This document shows, piece by piece, positions 1 through 12,382 of a DNA stretch of 64,000 bases. A program made the position numbers and the translations under genes. How positions within the stretch are numbered: the first letter of the stretch is position 1; every line of letters begins with the position of its first letter. The DNA comes from Turnera subulata (taxonomy: Eukaryota > Streptophyta > Magnoliopsida > Malpighiales > Passifloraceae), in assembly GCA_028386065.3 (NCBI GenBank), contig JAKUCV010001409.1, positions 15,587 to 79,586 of the forward strand. The letters are read 5' to 3'. The notes under the pieces were generated by a model. The model ran no database searches. It worked only from the letters and a program-made list of their open reading frames with translations, and was not told the DNA's origin.

Positions 1-44
1 AAAATTGGAAAATACAATCTACAAAAGGAATGGCAAATAAACGA

Positions 45-793
45 TCACTTTCGAATCATATACTCCTCCCCTGATTGTCTATCGATATGCCTGATCCATC
101 TCTTATTACCCTTCCCTGATCCTGAATTTCCTCCACTGGTTGCAACATAAGCAATATCAAGCCCTTTCCCTACAGGAAGAAACACTGATCGGACAAGCCG
201 CCGTGAGCCGCTGTCAACTACACTTCTCCACCTGAAACTGGAAGCACTTCTTGAACTAGTAGCATTCTTGCACACCAGAACCGCACCTCTGCTGCCTAAA
301 TTTGCCACCTTCATTACCGTAGCAAAATCCTTTCGCTGAGAATCTACCACCATGAAATCTATCCCCACAAGGTCAGCCAATGCCTCTTCTGCTTCCCCAA
401 CAATGACTTCAGGTGACATCCCGGCCTCCTCCATGGCAGCTGCATATTCTGTTCTTGAAGCTTCGTCAGGAACTATGCATACGTGTCTTCCATCCGTGTG
501 GCGGCTGGCGATGGCCAGGCCAATGCTAGTACCAACAACCCCACCTTGTGACCATGTTTCCACGATGAGTTTCGCATCCCAACCCGCAGCCATGGCTGAA
601 ACAAGCTCGGCCACACTGGATTCTTTAAAAAGCTCACACTGCAAAAGTTCCCAGGAAGAAATGATCATCAGATTATGATCCAAACATGAAACCCAGGTGG
701 TGATATAATCAAAGGGGGTCATCAAGAACTTACTGATTTAACAGTATCAATATAAGCCTTTGCTGCTGTTTCAGGAGACCAAACTAGCTTCAT
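45..793 (-). CDS. DUF1442 family protein
   Basis: Two exons, 793-734 and 638-45, give about 217 residues. The start was chosen because exon 1 reads MKLVWSPETAAKAYIDTVKS, the usual N-terminus of the plant DUF1442 family, and a GTAAGT donor follows it directly. The acceptor TTTTGCAG precedes CELFKESS in frame. The region then shows the family's AAGWDAKLIVETWS block and an HVCIVPDE segment. Family members have a predicted Rossmann/methyltransferase-like fold, but no biochemical role is established, so I assign none. An ATG further upstream in the exon 2 frame lies inside the intron and is not the start. The gene is complete and has no apparent operon-like partner. Confidence 0.9.
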
Positions 794-3700
794 GTCTTCT
801 TGTTCTTCTTCTTCTTGTCTTTGTTCTTCTGCTCTGTTTGTTCAAGTTGTGTTTTGCTTTGTGATCAAGTTATAAATGAGGATTTGACAATAAAGTCTTC
901 AGGTTTGGCCTTTTTATGTTGGGGCAAAAAGGGTTGTAGGAGAGTGGTTTTTATTGGACCGTTGACATTACCTCTCCGCGCAAATCCAACGTGTGGTGGA
1001 TTGGGATTACTATGGGATTAGCATTAGATTAGAATAATTGCTGTTTAGGCACCAACCTGGTTTTGGAATATACATTTAGATATCTCAAAAGTCAAGTGAC
1101 TCTGGCTTAGACGAGTATATCTCCAAACTCAAAATACATATGTTGTATTCTATTTTTATACAATATAGTATGCTTCTACGCTGGGATTACATGGGTGGAA
1201 TATGAGTAGTATTTACTAAACAAATGAGTTTTTAGTTTTTACCCATATCTCCCCAGCTGTTTTATTAGCGGATAAGATCATCTAGTAATGCTACAAAGAC
1301 TACACGCAAAAGGAAATGAGTCAAATTTTATTTGTGCTAATTAGCTGGTGCCAATTGCATCAGGCTGGGTGTACTTCTTTTTCCTTTACCGTATATTTTT
1401 GGCAAGTTGAGAGATAGAGCAGACAACTGTGGTCTAATCTTCCCATGCATATCTCAAATACTAAGAGCTTTCTTGAATTAGCCTTTTTTTGTGGTAAAAT
1501 ATTGAAGCTTTCATATATTTAGCCAACATTTGTTCAGCTTTTTCTATGTGAACTCAACTATTCATAATAATTATTTTCGAATTGTCTAAAATAATAAGTT
1601 AATTCATAATAATTACATATATTTCCTAATTTTGAAACACAAGGAGTACAAACTTATTAATAAAACTTTTTTCGAGTACATAAAAGAACAAAACTAATCT
1701 TGAATTAGTTTAATTTCAAACATGCATTAGTTATTATTTAATAACCTACTTATACCACTAGCTATATGCAGGATGATAGTGATACATTGGGCAACCCATT
1801 ATGTTCCACAGAGTGACATGATTGTTCTCTAATGTAATGGTAATGATGGCTAACCCAATAGTGGCTTTACAAATGAGACCAACATCACATGGGGATCGGG
1901 ACAGATCATTTCCAAAAGTTGGGATTAATTTTTTGGAAATGTTCACTTTAACTCACATAAGAGAAAATAGGCAACACTTTTTTTTAAACATGTAGAAAGA
2001 TGGTCCTAGGCTAAACTGAAAAAAAAAAAGAAATGGATTTATTAGAAAACAAATTAAGTGATGAATATATCTAGAAGATGAGAGATTGGGGAGAGGGTCA
2101 AAGGGAGAGTTCTTTAATTTCTTTCTACTACTAATTTCTTTTTACTTTTTTGGATCAAAGTTCTACTTCTAATTGAGGTCACCGCGTCCGTATGATCCTG
2201 AAGAAATAAGGAAACAATAACAAAAGTAAAACAAAATTCTATTAGGGAGATAGAATGTTCGTAGCCGCCAATGCTGTCCATGTCAATTTGTCAAATCATT
2301 TTTATACTTCCCCCTGATTGGTCAGGCCGATTGCCACGTCAGAGATTGCCCACTTCCCTGAAGCTGACGTGGATACATGTGTTTTTGTTGCCGACCAGTC
2401 CTGTTGTTTAATTTTTCTCAAAAACAATTATCTCCTTGTCTTTGGTTAACATTAGAATCCACGGGCAATTTCGTGGTAATGATGTGAGTTTTTTCTTGTT
2501 TCTTTTAGTCATTTGTAGTGATAGAGTTCTAGAGATTTTTTAATTAACATTAACGTTGCTTCTAGTTTAAACGTGACAAAATCTCTCGGGGAGATTATTA
2601 AAAAAAAGGAACAATATGCGCGTAGTTGGCTAATTTGACCAATAAATATGAAGCTCATCATAGGATTTATGGGATATATTCGTATATGCATTTTCCTCTT
2701 GCAAATAACAAAAAATTTCTTAACTCATATGGATTGTAATTGTACATTTCTTCAAGTTGGGGCTTGGAGATAGTCTATAGAGCACCAAAAATGGTATAGA
2801 TATTTATTTCCATAAAGTGCAAAACTTGTGGTTACAAGATATCTTTAGCCTCTGAAAGTTACTTCCACTAACACAAACCTTGTAAACATGAACTTAAGTA
2901 CTCCCCTTAATCCCGGATATAAAACCAACGGCAGCTTAATATAACCCATAGTTAATCCCACACATATCATCACAAAAAAGAAGCTTTTGACTTTTGCATG
3001 CCAAAAACAATTGTCTTCGAAACAAAAAACTAAAGTGAAAGCGATGCCAATTCTGTCACTCACATGAATGCTCTTGATGATCGTCACTTTTCATGGCCTC
3101 TGCAACATCAAGTAGTGAACTACTTTTTTAAGGCTTCCTCTCTTTAAGATTTGATGGGCACGAAACCGACCTGCGACAATAACCTAATTTAGGTAAACGC
3201 ACATCCGGAAACCTTAGAAAGTGAAAGCTTAACTCCATTAGACAAAACTTTAATGGACCCCAGTTTTAGATCATTGTAGATCAGTACTACTTGCTTAATT
3301 CAATGCATTTACTTATTACCGTGATGAACTAGGACGAATGATCTTGTTGTCTAGTTATATTCTTTTGTCTGCTTGGTAAAATGGATCTATGCTATTTGAA
3401 GAGATATATGTGATGATTTAGTGATGGCTTAGCTTAGGTTAAGAGTACATATCTATTTGATACGGAGATTAGGTGCATGAATATGTACGGTTTTCAACCT
3501 AGCTAGTGCGCATCATTTTAATGGGTAGCTAAACTTATCCCATGATGTAGAACATAGAAAAAACGTGGTCACAACTAATTAATAATACACTCCATATATT
3601 GGTTGCTTTGGTCAGAAATTACACAAAGAATCGTGATCAGGGAATTAAAAAGTTGTCCCAAGTGAAAATGATCAATTTGAATGTTTTGACGTTGTCACTT

Positions 3701-4640
3701 CCATGGATTAGAATTGTGAAGTGATTTGTTTTGTTAAATTAAGGTGAAGGTACGGCTGTGACTTCCATGGTTTGGACCTTGAAGACAGAAAAGAATTAGC
3801 GTCGGTCTGTTTGGAATAGTCCACTCAAAAGTTTATTCTAGAACGGAGGAAAAAAAAAGATTTTTCATAAGAGACAACTAGTAAGAAGAGGATTTTGAAA
3901 ACATTTTTCTTTTTGAAACTTAATTAATAATGTGAAAGAATAGATTCGATCCTTATTCTTGAAACCTGAAGCAGCAATTGAACTCGTCCACTGACCTGAT
4001 ATGATCTTTGCCGTATAAATGTCTTATAGAATAATACCTTTATTTGCGTGTGATGAGCTTCTTTAGCCAGCCACTGCGTTTTTGTATATATTCTTTAAAC
4101 CTGCAAGCCACTGAAGAAAGCTCTAAAAATAGCGGTGGGGCTGCATCCAACAATAAAGCACACAGTCGTTAGCTAAAGGGCTTTATATCCCTAATGGTGT
4201 GAAAGCAAAGCAACCATTTTTTCTTAAATTGCAAGCTACTTGGTTTCGTTTAAATTGATTTAGAGTTAAAATCTTTAAGCATGGAAAATAAATTATATTG
4301 AGAGGCTCACCCAGCATAATCAAGTATGTGATCGGAGTTAAAATCCCATATAAAAACAAACAAACACTTTTCTTTTTTTTCCTTTTGAAACCAAACAAAA
4401 GCAACTTGAGGCACTTGATAAATGGCATCTAGAGTTGAGTTTCTGTCATTTTTTCATGACAGAAAAAAGATAGAACATACCATCTGCAACTTTGGTCCAT
4501 TGGTTGTTTTTTCCTTTTTGGTGTGTTGAAACATGGATGAAAAGAACCTCTTGCAAGCAAGAAAAGGATAATATAATATCTACTACAGTACTATTAATGG
4601 GCTAGCCTATATGAACCTTTTGACTTCGTTGAAGAAATCC
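794..4640. other. AT-rich intergenic spacer
   Basis: No gene is visible in this 3.8 kb. The short open frames here lack codon bias, splice context or recognisable domains. The DUF1442 leader side (794-850) is rich in TTC triplets, that is GAA on the gene strand. The only structured site I see is an inverted TGACGTGG pair near 2334-2371, listed separately. Confidence 0.6.
2333..2371. promoter_or_regulatory. Inverted pair of ACGT-core (bZIP-type) boxes
   Basis: CCACGTCAG near the left end and CTGACGTGG near the right end form a 9-bp inverted repeat around a roughly 20-base loop. The TGACGTGG core matches ACGT-containing boxes bound by plant bZIP factors. Its target is unclear: the nearest genes start 1.5 kb to the left (DUF1442) and 2.6 kb to the right (IBA57-like). 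It could be a distal element, a chance hairpin, or a remnant of a mobile element end. Confidence 0.3.
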
Positions 4641-4643
4641 TAT

Positions 4644-4755
4644 TGGGCCTAACTTTTGTCAAAAGTTTGCAACTCAGAGACTTGATTCTGATTAGCCCAA
4701 TAGACGCAAGAAACGTTATGTGGGCTCTTTGACAACCTCTGTCCCGCTAAGCCCA
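4644..4755 (+). promoter_or_regulatory. Site II (TGGGCY) cluster upstream of the IBA57-like gene
   Basis: Four TGGGCC/T boxes in either orientation lie at 4644-4649, 4694-4699, 4721-4726 and 4750-4755, some 230-340 bases before the ATG. Site II elements are TCP-factor sites common in plant promoters of ribosomal and mitochondrial genes, which fits a mitochondrial Fe-S assembly protein. Confidence 0.5.
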
Positions 4756-4985
4756 ATAACACTAATCTTCCCCGAAGCCGAAAAAAATAGAATCTGTGAC
4801 AACCGGCTATACGAGTTCCCGGTCGCCACCACTGCTCTTCAGCTAAAACCTTACGTGTTAAACCCCTAAACCCTTTAACCTCCACGTGTCCCTCTAACCC
4901 ATCTTCATAAAATAAATAAACTTCCTCTCCCTCCTCCTTTCCTCTTCTTCTGCCACCAAACCTCCACAAAAACGACGCCGCACAA

Positions 4986-6680
4986 ATGCACCGCTTCAAA
5001 TCCGTACTCACCACCGCCAACCGCCGCGTTCTCCATTCCGCCACCGAAGCCGGCGGCCCTCTCGCCTCCCGCCTGACCTCCCGCTCCGTCATCCGCTTCG
5101 CCGGCCCCGACACCCTCAAGTTCCTGCAAGGCCTCCTCTCCAACGATGTACAGAGACTGGGAAAACCCCCCGGCGAGCTCACCTCCTCTCTGGCGACCCC
5201 TAACTCGCCCGCTGCCACGTCATCCCCTATGTACGCTGCGTTTTTGAACCCTCAGGGGAGGTTTCTCTACGATTTGTTCCTGTACAGCAAGCCACAAGCA
5301 GAAGAGAAGCTGGATAGAACCGGGTCGGGTCCCGGGTCAGACCCCGGAGATGGTGCGGTTGAGCTGTTCGCTGACGTGGATGCTTCTGTTCTTGACGAGC
5401 TGTTGCAGACTTTTAAAAAGTGAGCTTTGAAATTTCTATTCCTTACTCTTTGTAATTGTTTGCTTTCTACATTGTGTGTGTGTTTTTTTTTAAAAAAATT
5501 TTCTATATATATTTAAGAAATGTAAAGAGAGGAGCTTTTAGGGAATTTAATGTGCTTTTTTGGTTAAAGAGAGGAGCTTTTAGAAAATTTAGTATTTTCT
5601 TGTTTGTTGCAGATATAGATTAAGGTCTAAGGTTGAGATTGAGAATTTGTCGGAGGATTTCAATTGCTGGCAGCGATTTGGCCGGAACCTTGTCGGAAAA
5701 TCCAGAGCTGTGGAGGAACCAGAGGCGGCTAGTGTTGGCTGGGGTGCCGGAGTTGATCGTGCAGCTATGTCAGCTTCACATGCCAATGATGGTGGATGGC
5801 AATGGTTCAGGGATCCCAGATTAGAGTGTCTTGGCTTCAGGGGAATCTTCCCATCTAATACAGTCCGTGAGTTTTGATCTTGGCTACACCTATTCTAGTA
5901 GTTTATGACTATAATCTAGTCTTGTTTCACCTGTCTGTATTGTAATGTGTTTGATATGATGCAGCGCCTTTGGTTGAGGCTGACAAAGAAGCTGATGAAG
6001 AGAATTACCTGATGTGGAGAATTGACAATGGAGTTGCAGAAGGCTCAACTGAGATTCCAAAAGGTATGTTTATTTATTTGTTGAGCTTTTGCTTGACTGA
6101 CTACTCTGTGGCATTGGTATTTGCTGGTTGGCTGTCTAATTGTGTGGATGGATTGTTGAATTGTGTCTCTTTGAATGTTGTTTATTGGCCTGATCAGGGG
6201 AGGCAATTCCACTCGAGTACAATCTTGAGGGTATAAATGCAATTAGCTTTGACAAAGGATGCTATGTGGGTCAAGAGTTTATTGCCCGTACGCACCACAG
6301 GGGTGTCATCCGTAAACGCCTGGTTCCTTTGACGTTCCTCGATGACAATGGAAAAGGTTGTTTAACACATCCATTTGCTTTGCAATGTCAACCATTTCTT
6401 GAATTTTCCGAGTAATTCTAGGTTTTGCATTTCAGAAGTAGAGCAGAAGGTTGCTCCTGGATCAGATGTGATTGACGCCGCATCTGGAAAGAAGATAGGG
6501 GCTGTAACAACTGCACTTGGGTGTCAAGGACTGGGTCTTTTGCGGCTGGAGGAAGCATTTAAAGATTCAAGTTCCTTGACCATACAAGGGCTGGAGGATG
6601 TGAAGGTTCAAGCCAGGAGGCCAAGCTGGTGGCCTGTTGAATGGTTACCGGAACATCGACAACATAGTGCAGTTGCATAA
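4986..6680 (+). CDS. IBA57: IBA57-like mitochondrial Fe-S cluster assembly protein (YgfZ/GcvT-like)
   Basis: Five exons, 4986-5419, 5613-5866, 5965-6063, 6198-6356 and 6436-6680, keep phase throughout and give 396 residues. The fold is that of folate-binding aminomethyltransferase-like proteins. The family signature KGCYVGQE is complete in exon 4 (about residues 282-289). The N-terminus ([19 protein letters not shown]) is Arg/Ser-rich with no early acidic residue, as expected of a mitochondrial presequence, followed by [18 protein letters not shown]. Family members mature [4Fe-4S] proteins in the mitochondrial matrix; that role here is inferred from homology. Exon 1 is clearly GC-rich compared with its introns. 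All donors and acceptors are GT-AG. The gene looks intact. Confidence 0.92.
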
Positions 6681-7725
6681 AATGCTAGTAAGAGAAGAAA
6701 AGGGTTCTCCTTTCAAGACTTGAGCAATCATGTTTATGTTTCTCTCTTGGGCAGTGCAGGTATCCTTCACAATTGAAAGCTTGTATCCTGTTGTGTGTTT
6801 ATACGAGAAATAAGTTGCTTACTGGAGAAAAAAGAGGGTAGGAAATAATGTGAAGAGTTTTACAACTCTTTTGCCTGGCTCAATTTTGTCAATAATTTTG
6901 TCTATTGACAAAGGGCAAAATCATGTGATGGTTTCTATGCCAGTCTGTTCAAGCCAATACAATTTTCGTTCTACAGCGATGGAACTTAGTACAACCATAG
7001 ATTGTAGATTGGTTCAAAGGGTTTGCTTTCAGGCTTTTCTCCTGCTACAAGGGTTCACTATTGAGAAGGATTTGTTGGCATGGCTCGTTTTCTTTTCGGG
7101 GAGGTTATGTGCACATACATGATACAACCCTTGTGGGTTATGTGACACTGTGGTCGAAACCCAGGGAAGACAACAGAGGGACTTGAATTTGATTTGCTCC
7201 CATAACATTGTATGTAAAACCAGCCACGTTGAATAATAGTTGATATGCAAAGTATTTGTAACTTGGAAGTTAAATCATTTTTTTAACAGATAAGTGGAAT
7301 TCAATCTAAGCAACCCAGTGCCCTCCCATTATTTTTTTCTTGACAAATATTTTTTACTTGTATTAAACGTGAGTATGGAAGCAACAAATGAAAAGAGTTC
7401 GGTTAAATTGGTTTGGCTTAAAAAAACAAAGGAAAATTGGCTAACAGCACCTAATCCTCGATGCGTTGATTTAGTGGGAGAAAGGCGAAATCGTTTAACC
7501 ATTGCCATGGATTGAATAGAACGTGGTTTCCTCAGTGTCTTAATCTGTTGTGACACTTGGCACGCGCTCACAGGCAAGCCGATTTCAGTTGGGCATTAAA
7601 GCCAATAGAAATACTCGAGTGGATTTCAACTGAACTTTGTCCAAAAGAGGGTGTATCTGTTTTAAACTGTGAACCCCGATTTGTCTGTTTAAACTGTGAG
7701 ACCTTCTTTTGTCACAGAGGAAAAC
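6681..7725. other. 3' flank of the IBA57-like gene and leader of beta-lactamase gene A
   Basis: No separate gene is seen. Positions 7540-7610 match 11745-11825 upstream of gene B (shared string TGACACTTGGCACGCGCTCA), so the tandem copies share their leader. The last 100 bases carry a pyrimidine-rich stretch ending TTTGTCACAG just before the ATG of gene A. This reads as a 3' splice site, either of a 5'-UTR intron or of a lost upstream exon. Confidence 0.55.
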
Positions 7726-10658
7726 ATGGAGAAGGGAACAGCAGTAGATGCACAATGGATTTGCAACACACCACTTCACTCTGATGTGGAGGCAAAGCTA
7801 AGGCAGCTCTTGGTGGAACTGCGCGACGATAACCAGATACTTGGAATCCAGGTCAAACCCTTATGGTCTCTTTATTCTTCTGCTAATTTGTAGCCCAAAT
7901 GACTTTTAGTTACTGTTATTCTGCTTCTAAAGGTATGCGCTTACAAAGACGGCAAGGTTATTGTTGATTCAGCTGCTGGAGTGCTTGGTGAAGACGACCC
8001 TCGACCAGTTCAGCCTGACACCCTTTTTCCTGTCTTCTCTGTGACAAAGGGCATCACAGCAGCATTATTACATTGGCTTGTCGACAAAGGGTGAGTTGTT
8101 GTGGTGCAATTTTACAACGACCATTGGTTTTCTTTCTTTTGATTTTGCAATTCCACTGTCTCCAGAGGATTTAATGAACAATAAGCCTACAGTTCTTTTG
8201 TTTTGGGAGAGGGCTCAACTTCGAAGTTTATTGTTTGTGCAACTGTTCTTTTGCGATTTGTTGACTGGTATAGCATAAAACGGATTCTGATTTTTGTTTG
8301 AATGTTTCTATCTGCCTGTTGGTTCGGTATAATTCAGCATTTTTGAGACAATTGTTGTACCTAATAGAATGCCAGCATTGATGGATTTGATCAAAATCGT
8401 TTTGTAAACTAGAGAAGCACTAGAAAAGGCTTGTTGTGTTTGCCAAGCTTTTCTTTTCTTGAAAATTTGGAATGATTTCTTGCAGAAAACTCAAGCTTGA
8501 TGAAAATGTTGCAAATGTCTGGCCAGGGTTCGGCACAAATGGTAAAGAACACATAAAGGTGTGAAAGGGTTGGTTTTTGTTTTCTTTTTTGGTTGATTTC
8601 TTTTTGGAACTGAAGTGCTTGTCCAGCATAATGAGGTTGTCTGGTACATACTATGTTGCTTATTCATTGCTTTCTCTTTAGGTCCACCATGTGCTTAACC
8701 ATACATCTGGCTTGCACAATGCTTTGGGAAAACTTGACACAGAAAATGCTTTGCTAATCTGTGACTGGGATAAGTGTTTGAGTGAAATTGCTATGTCGGT
8801 GCCAGAGACGGAACCTGGTCGGGAGCAGTGGTACCACTATTCAGCTTTTGGATATCTGTGTGGTGGAATAATTGAGGTACTGTTTCATCCTTCTGCATTT
8901 CAATTCGCTTCAAGGGTTGTGAGGAAAATAAGAATTTTGTCATCTCAAACTTGGTCAAGAATATTAACGATGAGAGAACTAAAATGCAGAAGCATTTCCT
9001 TCTCAGTTCGTCCAAGCTTACGGTTCCTGTGTTTTTTAATCTATTCCTGGCTCTTGTTCGTTCTTTATCTTTAAAGTTTCCACTGTTGAAGTGCTTGGCA
9101 TCATGTTAGTTTTGCTGGAAGAATGGAATTAGGGATGCAGCTTTATCTATCCTCACTTCGCTTTGAAATATATATTCTTCAAAATACATGCCTTGTTGGC
9201 ACAAGTCTACATGTTCTAAGTGTTTGCCCTGAAGGAAGCTATTGATGGATGAAGATGGTGTCCGCAAAGTATAATGTATCATCAAGACCTATCGAGAAGT
9301 GATGGTTTTTCCTCCAAGAAAATATATCTGTCAACCCTCTCCCCCTTCCCTGAACATGAAAATGGTTTGCTTTACTTTGTGGTTAAATATAATTCGGGGA
9401 GCATTCTGTGGCTGAGACGTTCCTGTGAGGCATATTTTCTCAGTTAGCCTACATGATTGGAATATGAGATGCATCTCTTAAGCATGAATGAAAAAAAATA
9501 TTAATGATGCTTTTGGTAGCAAATTTACTTCGTTCTCATTCTCTTAAAGTGTTTAATAAACAGCATGTCTCGGGAAAGAAATTCCAGGAGATACTTGAAG
9601 AAGCAATCATTCATCCACTCCAAATTGAAGGAGAGCTGTATGTTGGAATCCCTCCAGGTAATGGGTACCATTTTCTCAATTCTCTTGCTTTTTGATTAAA
9701 CTTGTTTCCAAGTTTCGCTGTCTAGTTGTCTTTCTTTGAATTTGACTGTCTTAGATGGCCCTCTTAACTTAATACTTCAACCATTAGCACTAAACTTGGC
9801 TTCCATAGTTCAGGTGTAGAATCTCGTCTTGCTACTGTCACACTGGACATGGCGGAGCTCAACAGGCTCTCAGATACCCGCAGTCTTCCTGCCCACCTTC
9901 CTTCCACATTCCAGCCAGAACTAATGGCCTCCCTGCCTTCATTTGGCAACAGGCTTGAGGTTCGCCGTGCCATCCTACCATCTGCCAATGGAAACTTTTC
10001 GGCCCGTGCGCTCGCACGCTTCTATGCATCTCTTGTTGATGGAGGTGTGATCCCACCATCACATTCTTCTTTGGCCAAGCCATTTCTTGGTAGCCATCCT
10101 CAAATTCCAACTATCCATTCTGAGAATAACTCCACCAATCAGAAACGGAACAATGATGTGGCTCCTCCTTTCAAGTACGATGAAGATGATAGTGAGCTTA
10201 ATAAGAATTCTGGCAATGATCTTGACAATGGTCTTGCTGGTAACAGAATTAGCAGTGAAGCTGACAGCATCATCAGCCTGGGGGAGGGCTCCGGAAAAGG
10301 TAAGGGCTCCGGAAAAGGTAACGCCCTCAGGATTTTCGACAACCCAAGAATCCATGATGCTTTCTTGGGTGTGGGAGAGTATGAAGGTATGGTCATGAAA
10401 AATGGGCAATTTGGACTTGGATTTAAGAGGTGGAGTTCGAAGGAGGGATCCTTTGTTGGGTTTGGTCATACAGGTTTCGGTGGATCCATAGGGTTCTGTC
10501 ACATCCCTAGCAGGTTTGCTTTAGCTGTGACCGTGAACAGACTGTCTATATCTGGGGCTTTGTCACGGAAAATCATTCAGTTTCTTTGTTCACAACTGAA
10601 CATTTCAGAGTTCAATATCCCATTGCTGGTGGAGTTGTCAGCTAATGATGAGAAATGA
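7726..10658 (+). CDS. Stand-alone beta-lactamase-domain protein, copy A
   Basis: Six exons, 7726-7851, 7933-8090, 8486-8558, 8682-8876, 9564-9657 and 9814-10658, give 496 residues in phase. It resembles the C-terminal serine beta-lactamase-like domain of plant ABC1K/UbiB fusion proteins such as Arabidopsis At5g24810, but no kinase exons lie upstream. Active-site motifs visible: SVTK (Ser78-Lys81), a YSA triad at Tyr172 where class C enzymes have Tyr-x-Asn, and HTG at His434 in place of KTG. A charged variable linker (about residues 310-395) contains a duplicated GSGKGK unit. Of the three copies this one keeps the most complete catalytic set. Substrate is unknown; relatives include LACTB-type peptidases and esterases. 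The first Met is the only good start in frame after the leader splice site, but an upstream exon cannot be excluded. Confidence 0.82.
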
Positions 10659-11221
10659 CCTAATGCAAACATGGAGAGCCCTCTAGAATGCTTCATTTCA
10701 TTGTCACTTATATTCTATTATATGCTTCAGAGATCATTCAAAGACTGTTTGAAATATGATAACACCAGGCAGTTATCCGCCCGTTGCTGAGGGATTTAGG
10801 CTTTAGGTATGAATTTGATGTTCGGAAGGAAAAAAATGACAATTCAAATACTTTGACATAATAATTACATTAGATTATTATATTAGTTTTTATTAGTTTA
10901 TTTATAAAGTTATCATATAATTTCTAAACTTAAGTTAATTAAGTATTATTTTTGTCATAAGAAGAAATATTTGTAAAAAAAAATCAGCAACATCGTTAAA
11001 GAAAACATTAGAAAAAAAGGGGGAGAAGAAAAGAGACACAGATATTATGGGAGAAGAAGGCCACCCATCGGTCTTGCCATCGCCTTCACTGCCATGCAAA
11101 GACAATTACTGAAATTTCCAAAGCTTCCATCAATTCAACCGATGGCCACCCTTTTGAAATTTCAACCGATGGCTATCCTTTTGAAATTTCCAAGCTTCCA
11201 TCAATTATAAGACTTGTGACA
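10659..11221. other. 3' flank of gene A with short direct repeats
   Basis: No gene. The stretch holds AT-rich sequence to about 10990. After that come two imperfect copies of a roughly 25-base unit (CCGATGGCCACCCTTTTGAA and CCGATGGCTATCCTTTTGAA), with repeated AAGCTTCCATCAATT near 11120-11205. Confidence 0.5.
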
Positions 11222-11475
11222 CCACTCAGCCGAGTCCCCACCATTCTTTTGGACGAGGCGTTTAAGGGGGCAAACACTGTATTGGCCGATGCATCATACA
11301 TGAAAATGGGAGCAAACACTGTATTGCATCATACTCTTCAGTGGAAACTGACTTCAATCCTCAGTTGCACCATTTAATGAGGAAGAAACGTCACACTAAG
11401 CTTTGCACGCTATGGCATTTCCCAATCTTCAATATTTCTATGTGTTGCGGTAGCGTCAAGAAAGCTCCTCTTTCA
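11222..11475 (-). pseudogene. NLR leucine-rich-repeat relic
   Basis: About 250 bases match the 3' LRR part of the two complete NLR genes further right, for example the stretch around 26880-27040. Shared strings include TTGCACCATTTAATGAGG and CTATGGCATTTC. The left edge carries the conserved ACTCAGCCGAGTC...CCATTCTTTTGGAC segment, found about 800 bases away in the intact genes, so an internal deletion has joined two parts. There is no open frame. Its place between beta-lactamase copies A and B shows that an NLR once lay there. Confidence 0.75.
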
Positions 11476-12382
11476 TGCTTGTATCAGATTTAAAACTAAA
11501 AATCTACCCTTTTTTCATAAAAAAGATAAATATTCAAAATAGAAATTAAATTTGGTGTGTAGGGATCCGCGAGGAGGATGGCCTGGATAGGAATCATATG
11601 GCAGGGAACGGAGACGAGATGTGATTCGCCGCCCCATTTGTTGACTGACTGGGAAAGTTGAAATCATTTAATTATTGCCATGGACTGATCTGGATAGGAT
11701 AGGATATTTCTTCAGTGTCATTAATAATTAAACCATGTTTCTTCAGTGTCTTAATCTGTGACACTTGGCACGCGCTCACAGGCAAGCTGATTGCAAGTTG
11801 GGCATTAAAGTCAATATAGAAATAGATTGTGAGTAACCCCCGAGTTTGATCACAAAATTTGCCAATATATATGAAAGAACCTTGCTTTAGTCTTTACTAC
11901 CTTCAACTGAGCTTTGTCCAAAAGAAGGTAAGCCTATCTATCTACCACCCGGAAGTCATTGCATTGTGTGGCTTTTGGTTTCTGCCTCTTGTTCTGTTAT
12001 GGTCTGGGATGAAGTGGCTTCTGTTCTTTCTTTCCCAGTTAGTTTAATTCCTTCTTAGTTGTTGTAGTTTGCTAGTTGCTATTAGTTCTTTTGTTGGTTA
12101 GAGGCAAGGGAATGATTTTGCTGGTTTCTTTGTATGCTATAGCCTACAAGGTAGATTCTTGCTCATATGTATTGTCTGGAAATTTATTCAGTAATGAACT
12201 GTTATTGGGAGTTTGGTTTCCTCGAAGTTGAACCAAGTTGACTCATGTTTGGTGTCCTCGAAGTCAAACAAAGTTTTTTTATGTTGTCGAGTTTGATAGT
12301 CAAACATAGACGGTACAAAATCCCACTAACAGCTTCATGTCTGTTTAAACTGTGAAACCGTCATTTGTTCACAGAAGAAATC
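11476..12382. other. Leader region of gene B
   Basis: No separate coding gene. Positions 11740-11825 are shared with the leader of A. A GTAAGC donor follows AGCTTTGTCCAAAAGAAG near 11930, and TTTGTTCACAG ends just before the ATG of gene B, which suggests a 5'-UTR intron of about 440 bases. Positions 12150-12375 match 17440-17608 upstream of gene C. Confidence 0.5.

Noticed and set aside
2845..3087. 80-residue minus-strand frame in the first spacer
   Set aside because: No start context, no splice partners, no domain or codon bias.
3930..3985. Possible tRNA B-box (GATTCGATCC)
   Set aside because: No matching A-box or cloverleaf could be drawn around it.
4649..5218. 189-residue open frame antisense to the IBA57-like gene
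   Set aside because: It lies over the GC-rich first exon and promoter on the opposite strand, has no domain, and is an effect of base composition.
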